53,765 nt of DNA, from NCBI GenBank assembly GCA_902597545.1, contig CACJYD010000010.1, forward strand, positions 1 to 53,765, written 5' to 3'. Origin of the DNA: an uncultured Bacteroidota bacterium (GTDB taxonomy: Bacteria > Bacteroidota > Bacteroidia > Flavobacteriales > Flavobacteriaceae). Positions 16,892-24,323 of this stretch are shown in pieces. The translations under genes were made by a program, and so were the position numbers. Under the pieces are notes generated by a model, which was given only the letters and a program-made list of their open reading frames with translations, made no database searches and was not told where the DNA came from. Within the stretch, counting starts at the first letter, position 1. Every line of letters begins with the position of its first letter.

Positions 16892-18157
16892 ATGAAAGAG
16901 TTATTTTCAAAAGATACATGGCAAGAAATTTTTGGATCTATTCAAAAAAATAGAACAAGAACAATTATTACTATGATTGGTGTACTTTGGGGAATATTCA
17001 TTTATATAACTTTAGCAGGAGCTGCAAAAGGACTTGACAATGGTTTTGAAAAAGCCTTTGCATCCATTTCATCGAATAGTTTATTTGTTTGGGGACAATA
17101 TACTTCTCTCCCCTACGCTGGATATAAAGCAAGACGTGGTATTCAATTAAAAACAACAGATGTTTCTATTATTAAAAAGAGAGTTCCCCAAATTGAATTT
17201 ATCGCCCCAAGAAATGTTAGAGGAGTTTTTGGATCTGCAGGTGGTAATGTAGTTAGAAAGTCTAAATCTGGAACTTATGCTGTATATGGTGAATATCCAG
17301 AATACATAAAGATTGCCACAACAAAAGTTTTTGATGGAGGAAGATTTATTAATGAAACTGACATGAATGATAGTAGAAAAGTTTGTGTTATTGGTGAACG
17401 AACTGTTGAGGAATTATTTGAAGAAGATGAAAACCCAATTGGGGAATATATATCAATTAACAACATCTCCTTTAAAGTCATCGGAGTTCATAAGTTTGTT
17501 CAAGGGGGAGGTTTTGGTGATGATGGTGACATATATATTCCATTTGTAACATTTAAAGATTTATTTAATACTGGAGAAGATGTAGGTTTTTTCATGATGT
17601 CAGCATATGATGATAGTGATGTTGTTCAAGTTGAAAAGGAAGTGAAAACTGTATTAAAAGACATTAAAGATATAAATCCAAAAGATGATGAGGCATTAGG
17701 TTCATTTAACTTGGGAAAAGTTTTTAGAGACACAGTGAATTTTGTTGATGGTTTATCATTTCTTTCTCTAATAGTTGGAATTGCAACAATACTTGCTGGT
17801 GTTATTGGCATTGGGAATATTTTATTAATATCTGTAAAAGAAAGAACAAAAGAAATTGGAATTAGAAGAGCATTAGGTGCAACTCCTAAGCAGATAAGAA
17901 ATCAAATAATTACAGAATCTGTTTTCTTAACAATTTTATCTGGAATAATTGGAATTATTTTAGGAACATTGATCCTCTATGGCATTAATGTCGCAACTGA
18001 GGATTTATCAGATTTTCCTTATACAAATCCAACCGTTCCACTAAAGTTTATTTTTGGAGCATTAGCTCTTATGATAATATTAGGAACATTAATTGGAATG
18101 CTACCTGCTCAAAAAGCTGTTAGTATAAAACCAATTGATGCTCTAAGAGAAGAATAA
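16892..18157 (+). CDS. ABC transporter permease 2, MacB-type (FtsX domain)
   Basis: 421 aa, starting on the base after the permease 1 stop. It has the same plan: N-terminal TM (RTIITMIGVLWGIFIYITLA), MacB periplasmic core, and C-terminal FtsX domain with VKERTKEIGIRRALGATPKQI and GMLPAQKAVSIKPIDAL. It is clearly paralogous to permease 1 but well diverged, which suits a heterodimeric transporter rather than a recent duplication. Confidence 0.88.
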   Translation: MKELFSKDTWQEIFGSIQKNRTRTIITMIGVLWGIFIYITLAGAAKGLDNGFEKAFASISSNSLFVWGQYTSLPYAGYKARRGIQLKTTDVSIIKKRVPQIEFIAPRNVRGVFGSAGGNVVRKSKSGTYAVYGEYPEYIKIATTKVFDGGRFINETDMNDSRKVCVIGERTVEELFEEDENPIGEYISINNISFKVIGVHKFVQGGGFGDDGDIYIPFVTFKDLFNTGEDVGFFMMSAYDDSDVVQVEKEVKTVLKDIKDINPKDDEALGSFNLGKVFRDTVNFVDGLSFLSLIVGIATILAGVIGIGNILLISVKERTKEIGIRRALGATPKQIRNQIITESVFLTILSGIIGIILGTLILYGINVATEDLSDFPYTNPTVPLKFIFGALALMIILGTLIGMLPAQKAVSIKPIDALREE

Positions 18158-18174
18158 TAATTTAAATTTATAAT

Positions 18175-19311
18175 ATGAAATATTTAAAATATTTTGGAAT
18201 AGGCGCAATCATACTAGGATTTTTATTTTCTATGGCCTATTATATCAAAACGAATAGTAGATCTGCTATTACATATGAAACCTCTAAACTATCAAAACAG
18301 ACGATTGAGGAAAAAATTGTTGCAACAGGAAGTGTTGTTCCAGAGGATGAAGTTAATATTGTTCCACAAATCAGTGGAATTATAGATGAAATTTTTGTGG
18401 AAGAGGGAGATGAGGTAGTTGCTGGTGATTTATTAGCAAAGATTAAAGTAGTTCCAAATGAACAATCACTTAACAGCGCAGAGGGAAGAGTAAAAACAGC
18501 AAGAATCGTTTTAAATAATTCTACAAAAGAATTTGAAAGAAATAAAAAGTTGTTTGATAAAGGAGTAATATCAGAACAAGATTTTAATTCAGTTGAACTA
18601 AGGTATAATCAAGATCAACAAAATTTAGAAAATGCTCTTTCAGATTTGCAAATTATCAGACTTGGATCTGTTGGAGGATCTGCACTTACTAATACGAATG
18701 TTAGATCTACCGTCTCAGGTACAGTATTACAAGTTCCAGTTAAAGAAGGTGACCAAGCAATAGAAGCGAATACATTTAATCCAGGAACGACTATAGCAAC
18801 AGTAGCTGACTTGAATAAAATGATATTTGAAGGTAGAGTTGATGAGGGTGAGGTTGGTAAATTAGAAATTGGAATGGATCTTAAAATTTCATTGGGTGCA
18901 ATTGAAGAGAAAGAATACGATGCAAAATTAACACTTATAGCACCTAAAGGTATTGAAGTTGCTGGTGCTATTCAGTTTAAAATTGAAGGTGAAGTATTTT
19001 TAGATGATGAATATGTTGTTAGAGCTGGATATAGTGCTAATGCAACAATTATTACTGATGTAAAAAAAGATATATTGTCAATTAATGAATCATTATTACA
19101 ATTTGATAATTCAACAAAAAAACCTTTTGTCGAAGTCCAAATATCAGGTCAAAAGTTTGAGAGAAAGGATATTGAACTTGGTATTTCTGATGGAGTCTAT
19201 GCTGAAGTCCTAGGTGGTGTTTCTGAAAGTGATAATATAAAGATTTGGAATAAAACTGAACCACTAAAAAGAGGTGATGTTGGGGAACAAGAATATAAAT
19301 ACGATAACTAA
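18175..19311 (+). CDS. Periplasmic adaptor (membrane-fusion protein), MacA/HlyD type
   Basis: 378 aa. An N-terminal anchor (about 5-24) precedes a split lipoyl-like domain (IVPQISGIIDEIFVEEGDEV near 62-81 and the later VRSTVSGTVLQVPVKEGDQA). Between them is a coiled-coil hairpin (about 95-155, including FDKGVISEQDFNSVELRYNQ), then beta-barrel and membrane-proximal domains. It would link the MacB-type inner-membrane transporter to the TolC-type channel encoded next. Confidence 0.9.
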   Translation: MKYLKYFGIGAIILGFLFSMAYYIKTNSRSAITYETSKLSKQTIEEKIVATGSVVPEDEVNIVPQISGIIDEIFVEEGDEVVAGDLLAKIKVVPNEQSLNSAEGRVKTARIVLNNSTKEFERNKKLFDKGVISEQDFNSVELRYNQDQQNLENALSDLQIIRLGSVGGSALTNTNVRSTVSGTVLQVPVKEGDQAIEANTFNPGTTIATVADLNKMIFEGRVDEGEVGKLEIGMDLKISLGAIEEKEYDAKLTLIAPKGIEVAGAIQFKIEGEVFLDDEYVVRAGYSANATIITDVKKDILSINESLLQFDNSTKKPFVEVQISGQKFERKDIELGISDGVYAEVLGGVSESDNIKIWNKTEPLKRGDVGEQEYKYDN

Positions 19312-19313
19312 TT

Positions 19314-20729
19314 ATGAAGAATATATTTATTCTAATATTAACCTTATTTTTTTCATTTTCATATGCTCAGGATAAATGGACACTTGAAATGAGTGTTAAA
19401 AGAGCTATTGATGAAAATATTTCAATAAAACAGTCTGAACTCGATTATATTGACTCAGAAATAAATAGAAAAAATGCGGTTGGTAATTTTATCCCGAACA
19501 TTAATATTGGAAGTTCTCACTCTTGGAATGTCGGACTAAACCAAAATATAACAACTGGTCTACTCGAGAATATTACAACACAATTCTCATCAATGAATTT
19601 GAACCTTGGTGTTGATATTTACAATGGGTTGAAAAATATAAAACAGTTGCATTTGGCAAACTTGAGAATTCTTTCAAGCCAATATCAATTAGCTGATATG
19701 AAAGAAAATATATCACTACTAGTTGCGAATTCATATTTACAGATATTATTCAATAAAGAGTTCATTAAAATTCAAGAGTCACAATTAGAAATCTCAAAAA
19801 GTGAAGTTGAAAGAGCAAGAGAATTAGTTAGTAATGGCGTTATCCCAAAAGGCGATTTGTTTGAATTTGAAGCTAATCTAGCTAGCGTAGAAAAAACTTT
19901 AATTGATGCTCAAAATAACTATACTCTTTCAAAAATTGCTCTTGCTCAACTTTTATTATTAGATGATTATACCAGTTTTGAGATCGCTGATGAAGAGTAT
20001 GACTTAGAAATATCAAGTATTTTGGATAAATCACCACAAGAAATTTTTGCTGTGGCTGTTAGTAACCGAAATGAAATAAAGCTTTTTGAAACAAATCTTG
20101 AAATTGCAAAAAAGAATTTAGAATTTAACAGAAGTCTTCTGCAACCTAGGCTTTCAGCATTTTATTCATATAGTACTCGAATTGCATATAGCGATAGGCT
20201 AATTGGCACAGGTGAATTTCAAAATGTTCCTATTGGATTTGTCGAAAATACAAATCAAAGAGTTTTAACTCCTGTGCAATCGACTAAGGTTGTTGGTGCT
20301 AAATCGTTCAGCGAGCAATTTGACAACAATGCAGGACAAAATTTTGGACTAAGTCTTTCTATTCCAATTCTCAACAATTTTTCTGTAAAATCAAATGTTA
20401 ATAGAAGTAAGGTTAACATCTTAAGAAATGAAAATCAATTACTACAAAAGAAATTAGATTTAGAAAACACAATAAATCAAGCTCATAATGATGCGAAAGG
20501 TGCATTAAAAGCATATGCTGCATCAAAAAAATCTCTAGAGTCAAGAGAACTTTCATATGAGTATGCAAGAGAAAAGTTTGAGCTAGGTGCAATGAATTCC
20601 TTTGATTTTACTCAGGTAAAGCAAAGATTTGAATCAGCACAATCAGATATGATTACAAGTAAATTTGATTTGATATTTAAAATTAAAGTTCTTGAATTTT
20701 ATTTTGGCGTCCCCCTTTCAATTGACTAA
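19314..20729 (+). CDS. TolC-family outer-membrane efflux protein
   Basis: 471 aa. The signal peptide is residues 1-18 (ending SYAQ). Two long amphipathic helical repeats follow, as in outer-membrane efflux proteins, with LLVANSYLQILFNKEFI and ARELVSNGVIPKGDLFEFEA in the first and YEYAREKFELGAMNSFDFTQ in the second. It starts 2 bases after the adaptor stop, completing a tripartite MacA-MacB-TolC-like export pump. Confidence 0.9.
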   Translation: MKNIFILILTLFFSFSYAQDKWTLEMSVKRAIDENISIKQSELDYIDSEINRKNAVGNFIPNINIGSSHSWNVGLNQNITTGLLENITTQFSSMNLNLGVDIYNGLKNIKQLHLANLRILSSQYQLADMKENISLLVANSYLQILFNKEFIKIQESQLEISKSEVERARELVSNGVIPKGDLFEFEANLASVEKTLIDAQNNYTLSKIALAQLLLLDDYTSFEIADEEYDLEISSILDKSPQEIFAVAVSNRNEIKLFETNLEIAKKNLEFNRSLLQPRLSAFYSYSTRIAYSDRLIGTGEFQNVPIGFVENTNQRVLTPVQSTKVVGAKSFSEQFDNNAGQNFGLSLSIPILNNFSVKSNVNRSKVNILRNENQLLQKKLDLENTINQAHNDAKGALKAYAASKKSLESRELSYEYAREKFELGAMNSFDFTQVKQRFESAQSDMITSKFDLIFKIKVLEFYFGVPLSID

Positions 20730-20736
20730 TAATTAA

Positions 20737-21399
20737 ATGTCTTATATACTTAATCTTGAAACTTCCACTACAAATTGTTCTGTTTCATTATCTTTTGAAA
20801 ATGATTTGGTTGATTGCATAGAACAAGATTCTTTAAATTATTCCCACTCAGAGAATCTTCATATTTTTATAAAAGAATTATTAAATAAAAATAATACTAA
20901 ATTCAATCATTTAAGCGCAATTTCAGTAAGTAGAGGACCAGGGTCTTACACAGGTTTAAGAATTGGATTATCTGCTGCGAAAGGCTTATGTTATGGGCTA
21001 GATATCCCCTTAATCTCTATTTCATCATTAAAAATATTAGCTAACTCGATAAAATATGATGGATTTATTGTATCAACAATGGATGCTCGAAGAGATGAAG
21101 TTTATTCATGTATATATGACTCAAATCTAAATGTGATCGGGGAAGAAAAACCTGAAATAATCAATCATGAATCATTTATAGATATTTCAAAAAATAATAA
21201 ATTATTGTTTATAGGTGATGGTCAATTTAAATGCAAAGAATTAATTAATACTAATGATAATTTTTCTTTTGAAAGTTCAATTTTAAGACCTACGTCTAAA
21301 AATATGATTGATTTAGCTTTTGGTAAATTTAAGAATAATGATTTTGAAGATTTAGCTTATTTTGAACCTAAATATCTTAAAGAATTTAGAACAAATTAA
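20737..21399 (+). CDS. tsaB: tRNA threonylcarbamoyladenosine biosynthesis protein TsaB
   Basis: 220 aa. The N terminus LNLETSTTNCSVSLSF and the block SVSRGPGSYTGLRIGLSAAK (about 68-87) are diagnostic of the ASKHA-fold TsaB subunit, which works with TsaD and TsaE to make t6A37 in ANN-decoding tRNAs. It has the shorter C-terminal half usual for TsaB versus TsaD. It lies 7 bases after the tolC-like gene and may be co-transcribed with it. It is convergent with nfu, with 2 bases between the stops. Confidence 0.9.
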   Translation: MSYILNLETSTTNCSVSLSFENDLVDCIEQDSLNYSHSENLHIFIKELLNKNNTKFNHLSAISVSRGPGSYTGLRIGLSAAKGLCYGLDIPLISISSLKILANSIKYDGFIVSTMDARRDEVYSCIYDSNLNVIGEEKPEIINHESFIDISKNNKLLFIGDGQFKCKELINTNDNFSFESSILRPTSKNMIDLAFGKFKNNDFEDLAYFEPKYLKEFRTN

Positions 21400-21401
21400 C
21401 A

Positions 21402-22274
21402 TTACCCATTAATTGCGATAACATTTGAAATTTTCCCCGGTAGATAATCTTTTAGCATTGATTCGATTCCATTTTTTAAAGTAAATGTAGATGAAGGGCA
21501 TCCACTACATGCGCCTTGTAAAATAACTTTAACCTCTTTACTATTACTGTCATAAGATTGAAAAAGAATATTACCTCCATCAGATGCAACAGCTGGTTTT
21601 ATTTGATCATCAATTAATTTTGCTATTTCTTTGGATATTTCATCCATATTTTCATAATTGATGGATTCATTTTTATCATTTTCTATATCAAATTTTGAAT
21701 CTATAATTTCATTACCATCTCTGATGTATGAAAGAATAAATTCTCTAATTTCCATTATGTGGTTATCCCAAGAATTTTCCTTTTTAATCGTAATTGAAAT
21801 AAAATTAAAATCAATATATAATTCACTAATAAAATCGTGATTAAATAATGCTTTAGCAATACTACAGTTTTGTGCACTTTCAATTGATTTAAACTCATGA
21901 GAAGTATTAACTAATCTTTTATTAGCAACAAATTTAATCACACTTGGATTAGGTGTATTTTCAGCATAAATTGTAATTGGATTAGATGGTTTAAAAATTA
22001 ATCCGCCACCATTTAAAAAATTTTCAATTTGCTCTTTGACCTCATCTTGGACATCAACCCAATCCAAAAAATCTAACTTTTCTATTAATATTAAATGTTT
22101 ATCAAGAGTAATAGATTTTATAAAAGGCAAGAAAAACAAATTCTTTATTAAAGGGAATTGCTCTGCTTTCGAATCATCATTGAAAACAATTCTTTCTTGA
22201 AAGATTTCTAAATCACTTGATAGAACAAGTAGATTTTTATCCTCACTTTCTAAAATTTCAAAATTAAATTTCAC
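21402..22274 (-). CDS. NifU-like Fe-S cluster scaffold/carrier (Nfu) with duplicated N domain
   Basis: 290 aa. The C-terminal NifU domain carries the cluster-binding CxxC in ACSGCPSSTFTLKNGIE (about 258-274). Residues about 105-190 are an Nfu_N domain (YAENTPNPSVIKFVANKRLV). Residues 1-95 look like a second, diverged Nfu_N copy (PLIKNLFFLPFIKSITLDKH, then DWVDVQDEVKEQIENFLNGG). The start is GTG, overlapping the murI stop by four bases (GTGA), so murI and nfu are coupled. It likely delivers Fe-S clusters to apo-enzymes. Confidence 0.87.
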   Translation of the reverse strand: MKFNFEILESEDKNLLVLSSDLEIFQERIVFNDDSKAEQFPLIKNLFFLPFIKSITLDKHLILIEKLDFLDWVDVQDEVKEQIENFLNGGGLIFKPSNPITIYAENTPNPSVIKFVANKRLVNTSHEFKSIESAQNCSIAKALFNHDFISELYIDFNFISITIKKENSWDNHIMEIREFILSYIRDGNEIIDSKFDIENDKNESINYENMDEISKEIAKLIDDQIKPAVASDGGNILFQSYDSNSKEVKVILQGACSGCPSSTFTLKNGIESMLKDYLPGKISNVIAING

Positions 22275-23053
22275 GATTCAAAATTAAATATTTCATACTT
22301 ATTTTCTAAAATTTTATTTATAGTTGAATTATCCGGGGAGGAATTAAAAAAAGTATGATTTGAGTTATTAGAAGTTCTAGAATTAATCAGTTTATTGATT
22401 TCTAATATATTTTTTAATTGTAAGGCTACGGCTTCATTACAATCAATAACATTAATGTCTTTAACAATTTTCTTAATAAGAGGTTTAATAAAAGGGTAAT
22501 GAGTACAACCTAAAACAATTTGATCAACTCCAAAATCAATCATTGGTTTTAGATATTTTATAAGTAAGTTATTCAGAACACGACCATCAAATATTCCTTT
22601 CTCTATAAGCTCTACTAATCCATCCCCATCCTTTTTAATTAACTCAACTTCGTCTAAATAGCTAGTTGATGTTTGTGAAAACAAAGTGCTAGACAGAGTC
22701 CCTTTTGTTGCCAAAATACCGATTTTCCCACTTACAGAATTTAATGCTGCAGGTTTGATCGCTGGCTCGATACCAATGAATGGTACATCAAAATTTTCTC
22801 TAAGAAGAGAAATTGAATTTGTAGTGGCAGTATTGCAAGCAACTACAATTGTTTTACAACCTTTACTTATCAAAAATTCGGTGTTTTTAATACAAATTTC
22901 ATTTAAATATTCTATCGGTTTATTACCATAAGGGCAGTTTCTAGAATCAGATAAGTAAACTGTATTCTCACTTGGAAGAATTTCATTTACTGTCATCCAA
23001 AGAGATATCCCACCAATACCAGAATCAAAAAAGCCTACCGGAGAAGAGCTCAT
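22271..23053 (-). CDS. murI: Glutamate racemase
   Basis: 260 aa. It makes D-glutamate for peptidoglycan. Both catalytic cysteines are present: Cys73 in VACNTATTNS and Cys183 in LGCTHYPFIK. The N-terminal FFDSGIGGISL motif holds the conserved Asp10. The ATG follows immediately after the T-run of a terminator hairpin on this strand, so its expression may depend on read-through or a promoter within the upstream skp gene. Confidence 0.93.
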   Translation of the reverse strand: MSSSPVGFFDSGIGGISLWMTVNEILPSENTVYLSDSRNCPYGNKPIEYLNEICIKNTEFLISKGCKTIVVACNTATTNSISLLRENFDVPFIGIEPAIKPAALNSVSGKIGILATKGTLSSTLFSQTSTSYLDEVELIKKDGDGLVELIEKGIFDGRVLNNLLIKYLKPMIDFGVDQIVLGCTHYPFIKPLIKKIVKDINVIDCNEAVALQLKNILEINKLINSRTSNNSNHTFFNSSPDNSTINKILENKYEIFNFES

Positions 23054-23086
23054 AAAAAAAACTATCCCTAAAAATAAGGATAGTTT
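23054..23086 (-). terminator. Hairpin terminator after the bamA-skp-skp genes
   Basis: A 9-bp perfect stem AAACTATCC / GGATAGTTT (23059-23067 and 23078-23086) encloses a 10-base loop. On the minus strand it is followed by eight T that run straight into the murI ATG. On the plus strand the hairpin is also followed by T-rich sequence, but no plus-strand gene ends nearby. It probably ends transcription of the skp genes or acts as an attenuator for murI. Confidence 0.75.
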
Positions 23087-23112
23087 TTTAAAAATAATTT
23101 CTCTTATATATT

Positions 23113-23616
23113 TTAAAAACCTAATTCAGTTTTTACTTCAGCCATGAGGTCTTTTCCCTCAAACAAAATAAGTGCTCCACCAGGTGTAGCATCAATTACA
23201 TAATCAAAACCTTGAGCTTTTGCAACCTTTTGAATTGCTGTTCTAGCTTTCTCAATCAACGGTCTTAATAAATCTTGCTGCTTTTGTTGAATATCCTGAG
23301 CTGCTGTCTGCTGATATTGCTGAATATTTTGCTCCATACCCTGTAATTCCTTTTGACGAGCTTGATTAGTTACTTCAGTTTGATTTTGAGCATCTGCTGA
23401 ATATGTTTGTAACTTAGTTTGATATTCTTTCATAGAAGCTTCAATTTCAGTTTGATAAGTCTTTTGTAGTTTCTCAATTTGAGCCTGTGCTTCTTTAACT
23501 TCAGGCATTTGACTAATTAGTGATTGAGAGTCTATATGAGCAACTTTACTTTGGGTAAAGCCTAAACTACAAACTGATAGGAAAAATACAAATGTTAATG
23601 ATTTTAAATAATTCAT
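23113..23616 (-). CDS. OmpH/Skp periplasmic chaperone (paralogue 2)
   Basis: 167 aa with a signal peptide (residues 1-22). The N-terminal KVAHIDSQSLISQMPEVKEA is the OmpH hallmark. A long Gln-rich coiled coil (about 40-120, including GMEQNIQQYQQ) forms the tentacle. The C-terminal ARTAIQKVAKAQGFDYVIDA completes the fold. Skp-type trimers hold unfolded outer-membrane proteins in the periplasm before BamA inserts them. It starts one base after the first skp gene and is followed by the terminator. Confidence 0.9.
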   Translation of the reverse strand: MNYLKSLTFVFFLSVCSLGFTQSKVAHIDSQSLISQMPEVKEAQAQIEKLQKTYQTEIEASMKEYQTKLQTYSADAQNQTEVTNQARQKELQGMEQNIQQYQQTAAQDIQQKQQDLLRPLIEKARTAIQKVAKAQGFDYVIDATPGGALILFEGKDLMAEVKTELGF

Positions 23617-23617
23617 A

Positions 23618-24313
23618 CTATTTACTTTTTAAGTTATTTCTTTTAATTCTTAATAAACTGTCTCTTTTTATTTTTCTTAATTCTTTTAATTTTGAGATAG
23701 AATCTCTTCTGCTTTGAATTTTTTCTTCAAGAGCCTTCTTCCTTTCATCTTCAAAGGTAATTTGAAGGTTTTCTATCTTTTCCTGTCTTAAAATGCTTTT
23801 TAAAACTAGCTCGCTAATATCGTATTTTTTTTCCGAATATAGCATAATTATAGCTGATGATTTGTCAAAAATAAAATCAAATTTATTTTTTTCAGCGATT
23901 TTCTGAACGATTGCAAGTACCTCATCCTGAATTGGTTGAATAAGAATTTTCTCTTGAATTAACCAATCCCCTTCAGGTCCGAAACGTTTTTGAATATATT
24001 GATTAAGTTGTTTTTCATCAAAATCAATTTCATCCTTAAGATTTTGATATATTTCATCAGGGATTAATGGCTTTTTGATTTCTAACTCTTCATTTGCAAC
24101 CTTTATGGATAATTTTCTGGATTCAATCTCTTTTCTCCATAGATCAAGCTTAATATTATACTCTTCATTAGCAGTATTATAATCATCTAAATTGGAAAGA
24201 ATATAATCCATGTTGATATAACCAACTCTAAGCTGTTTCTGTGAAAAAATATCTGAAACAAATAGTAAAATAGATACTAGAAAAAATATAGTTTTATTAT
24301 TTAGGTAAAACAT
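23618..24313 (-). CDS. OmpH/Skp periplasmic chaperone (paralogue 1, long)
   Basis: 231 aa with a signal peptide (1-25, ending IFSQ). The OmpH core is recognisable from LRVGYINMDYILSNLDDYNT and EKNKFDFIFDKSSAIIMLYS. It differs from its neighbour in having few Gln in the coiled coil and an added C-terminal tail of about 55 charged residues (KKALEEKIQSRRDSISKLKE). It lies 10 bases after bamA. Having two adjacent, divergent Skp paralogues is common in Bacteroidota. Confidence 0.87.
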   Translation of the reverse strand: MFYLNNKTIFFLVSILLFVSDIFSQKQLRVGYINMDYILSNLDDYNTANEEYNIKLDLWRKEIESRKLSIKVANEELEIKKPLIPDEIYQNLKDEIDFDEKQLNQYIQKRFGPEGDWLIQEKILIQPIQDEVLAIVQKIAEKNKFDFIFDKSSAIIMLYSEKKYDISELVLKSILRQEKIENLQITFEDERKKALEEKIQSRRDSISKLKELRKIKRDSLLRIKRNNLKSK

Positions 24314-24323
24314 AGTTTAAATA

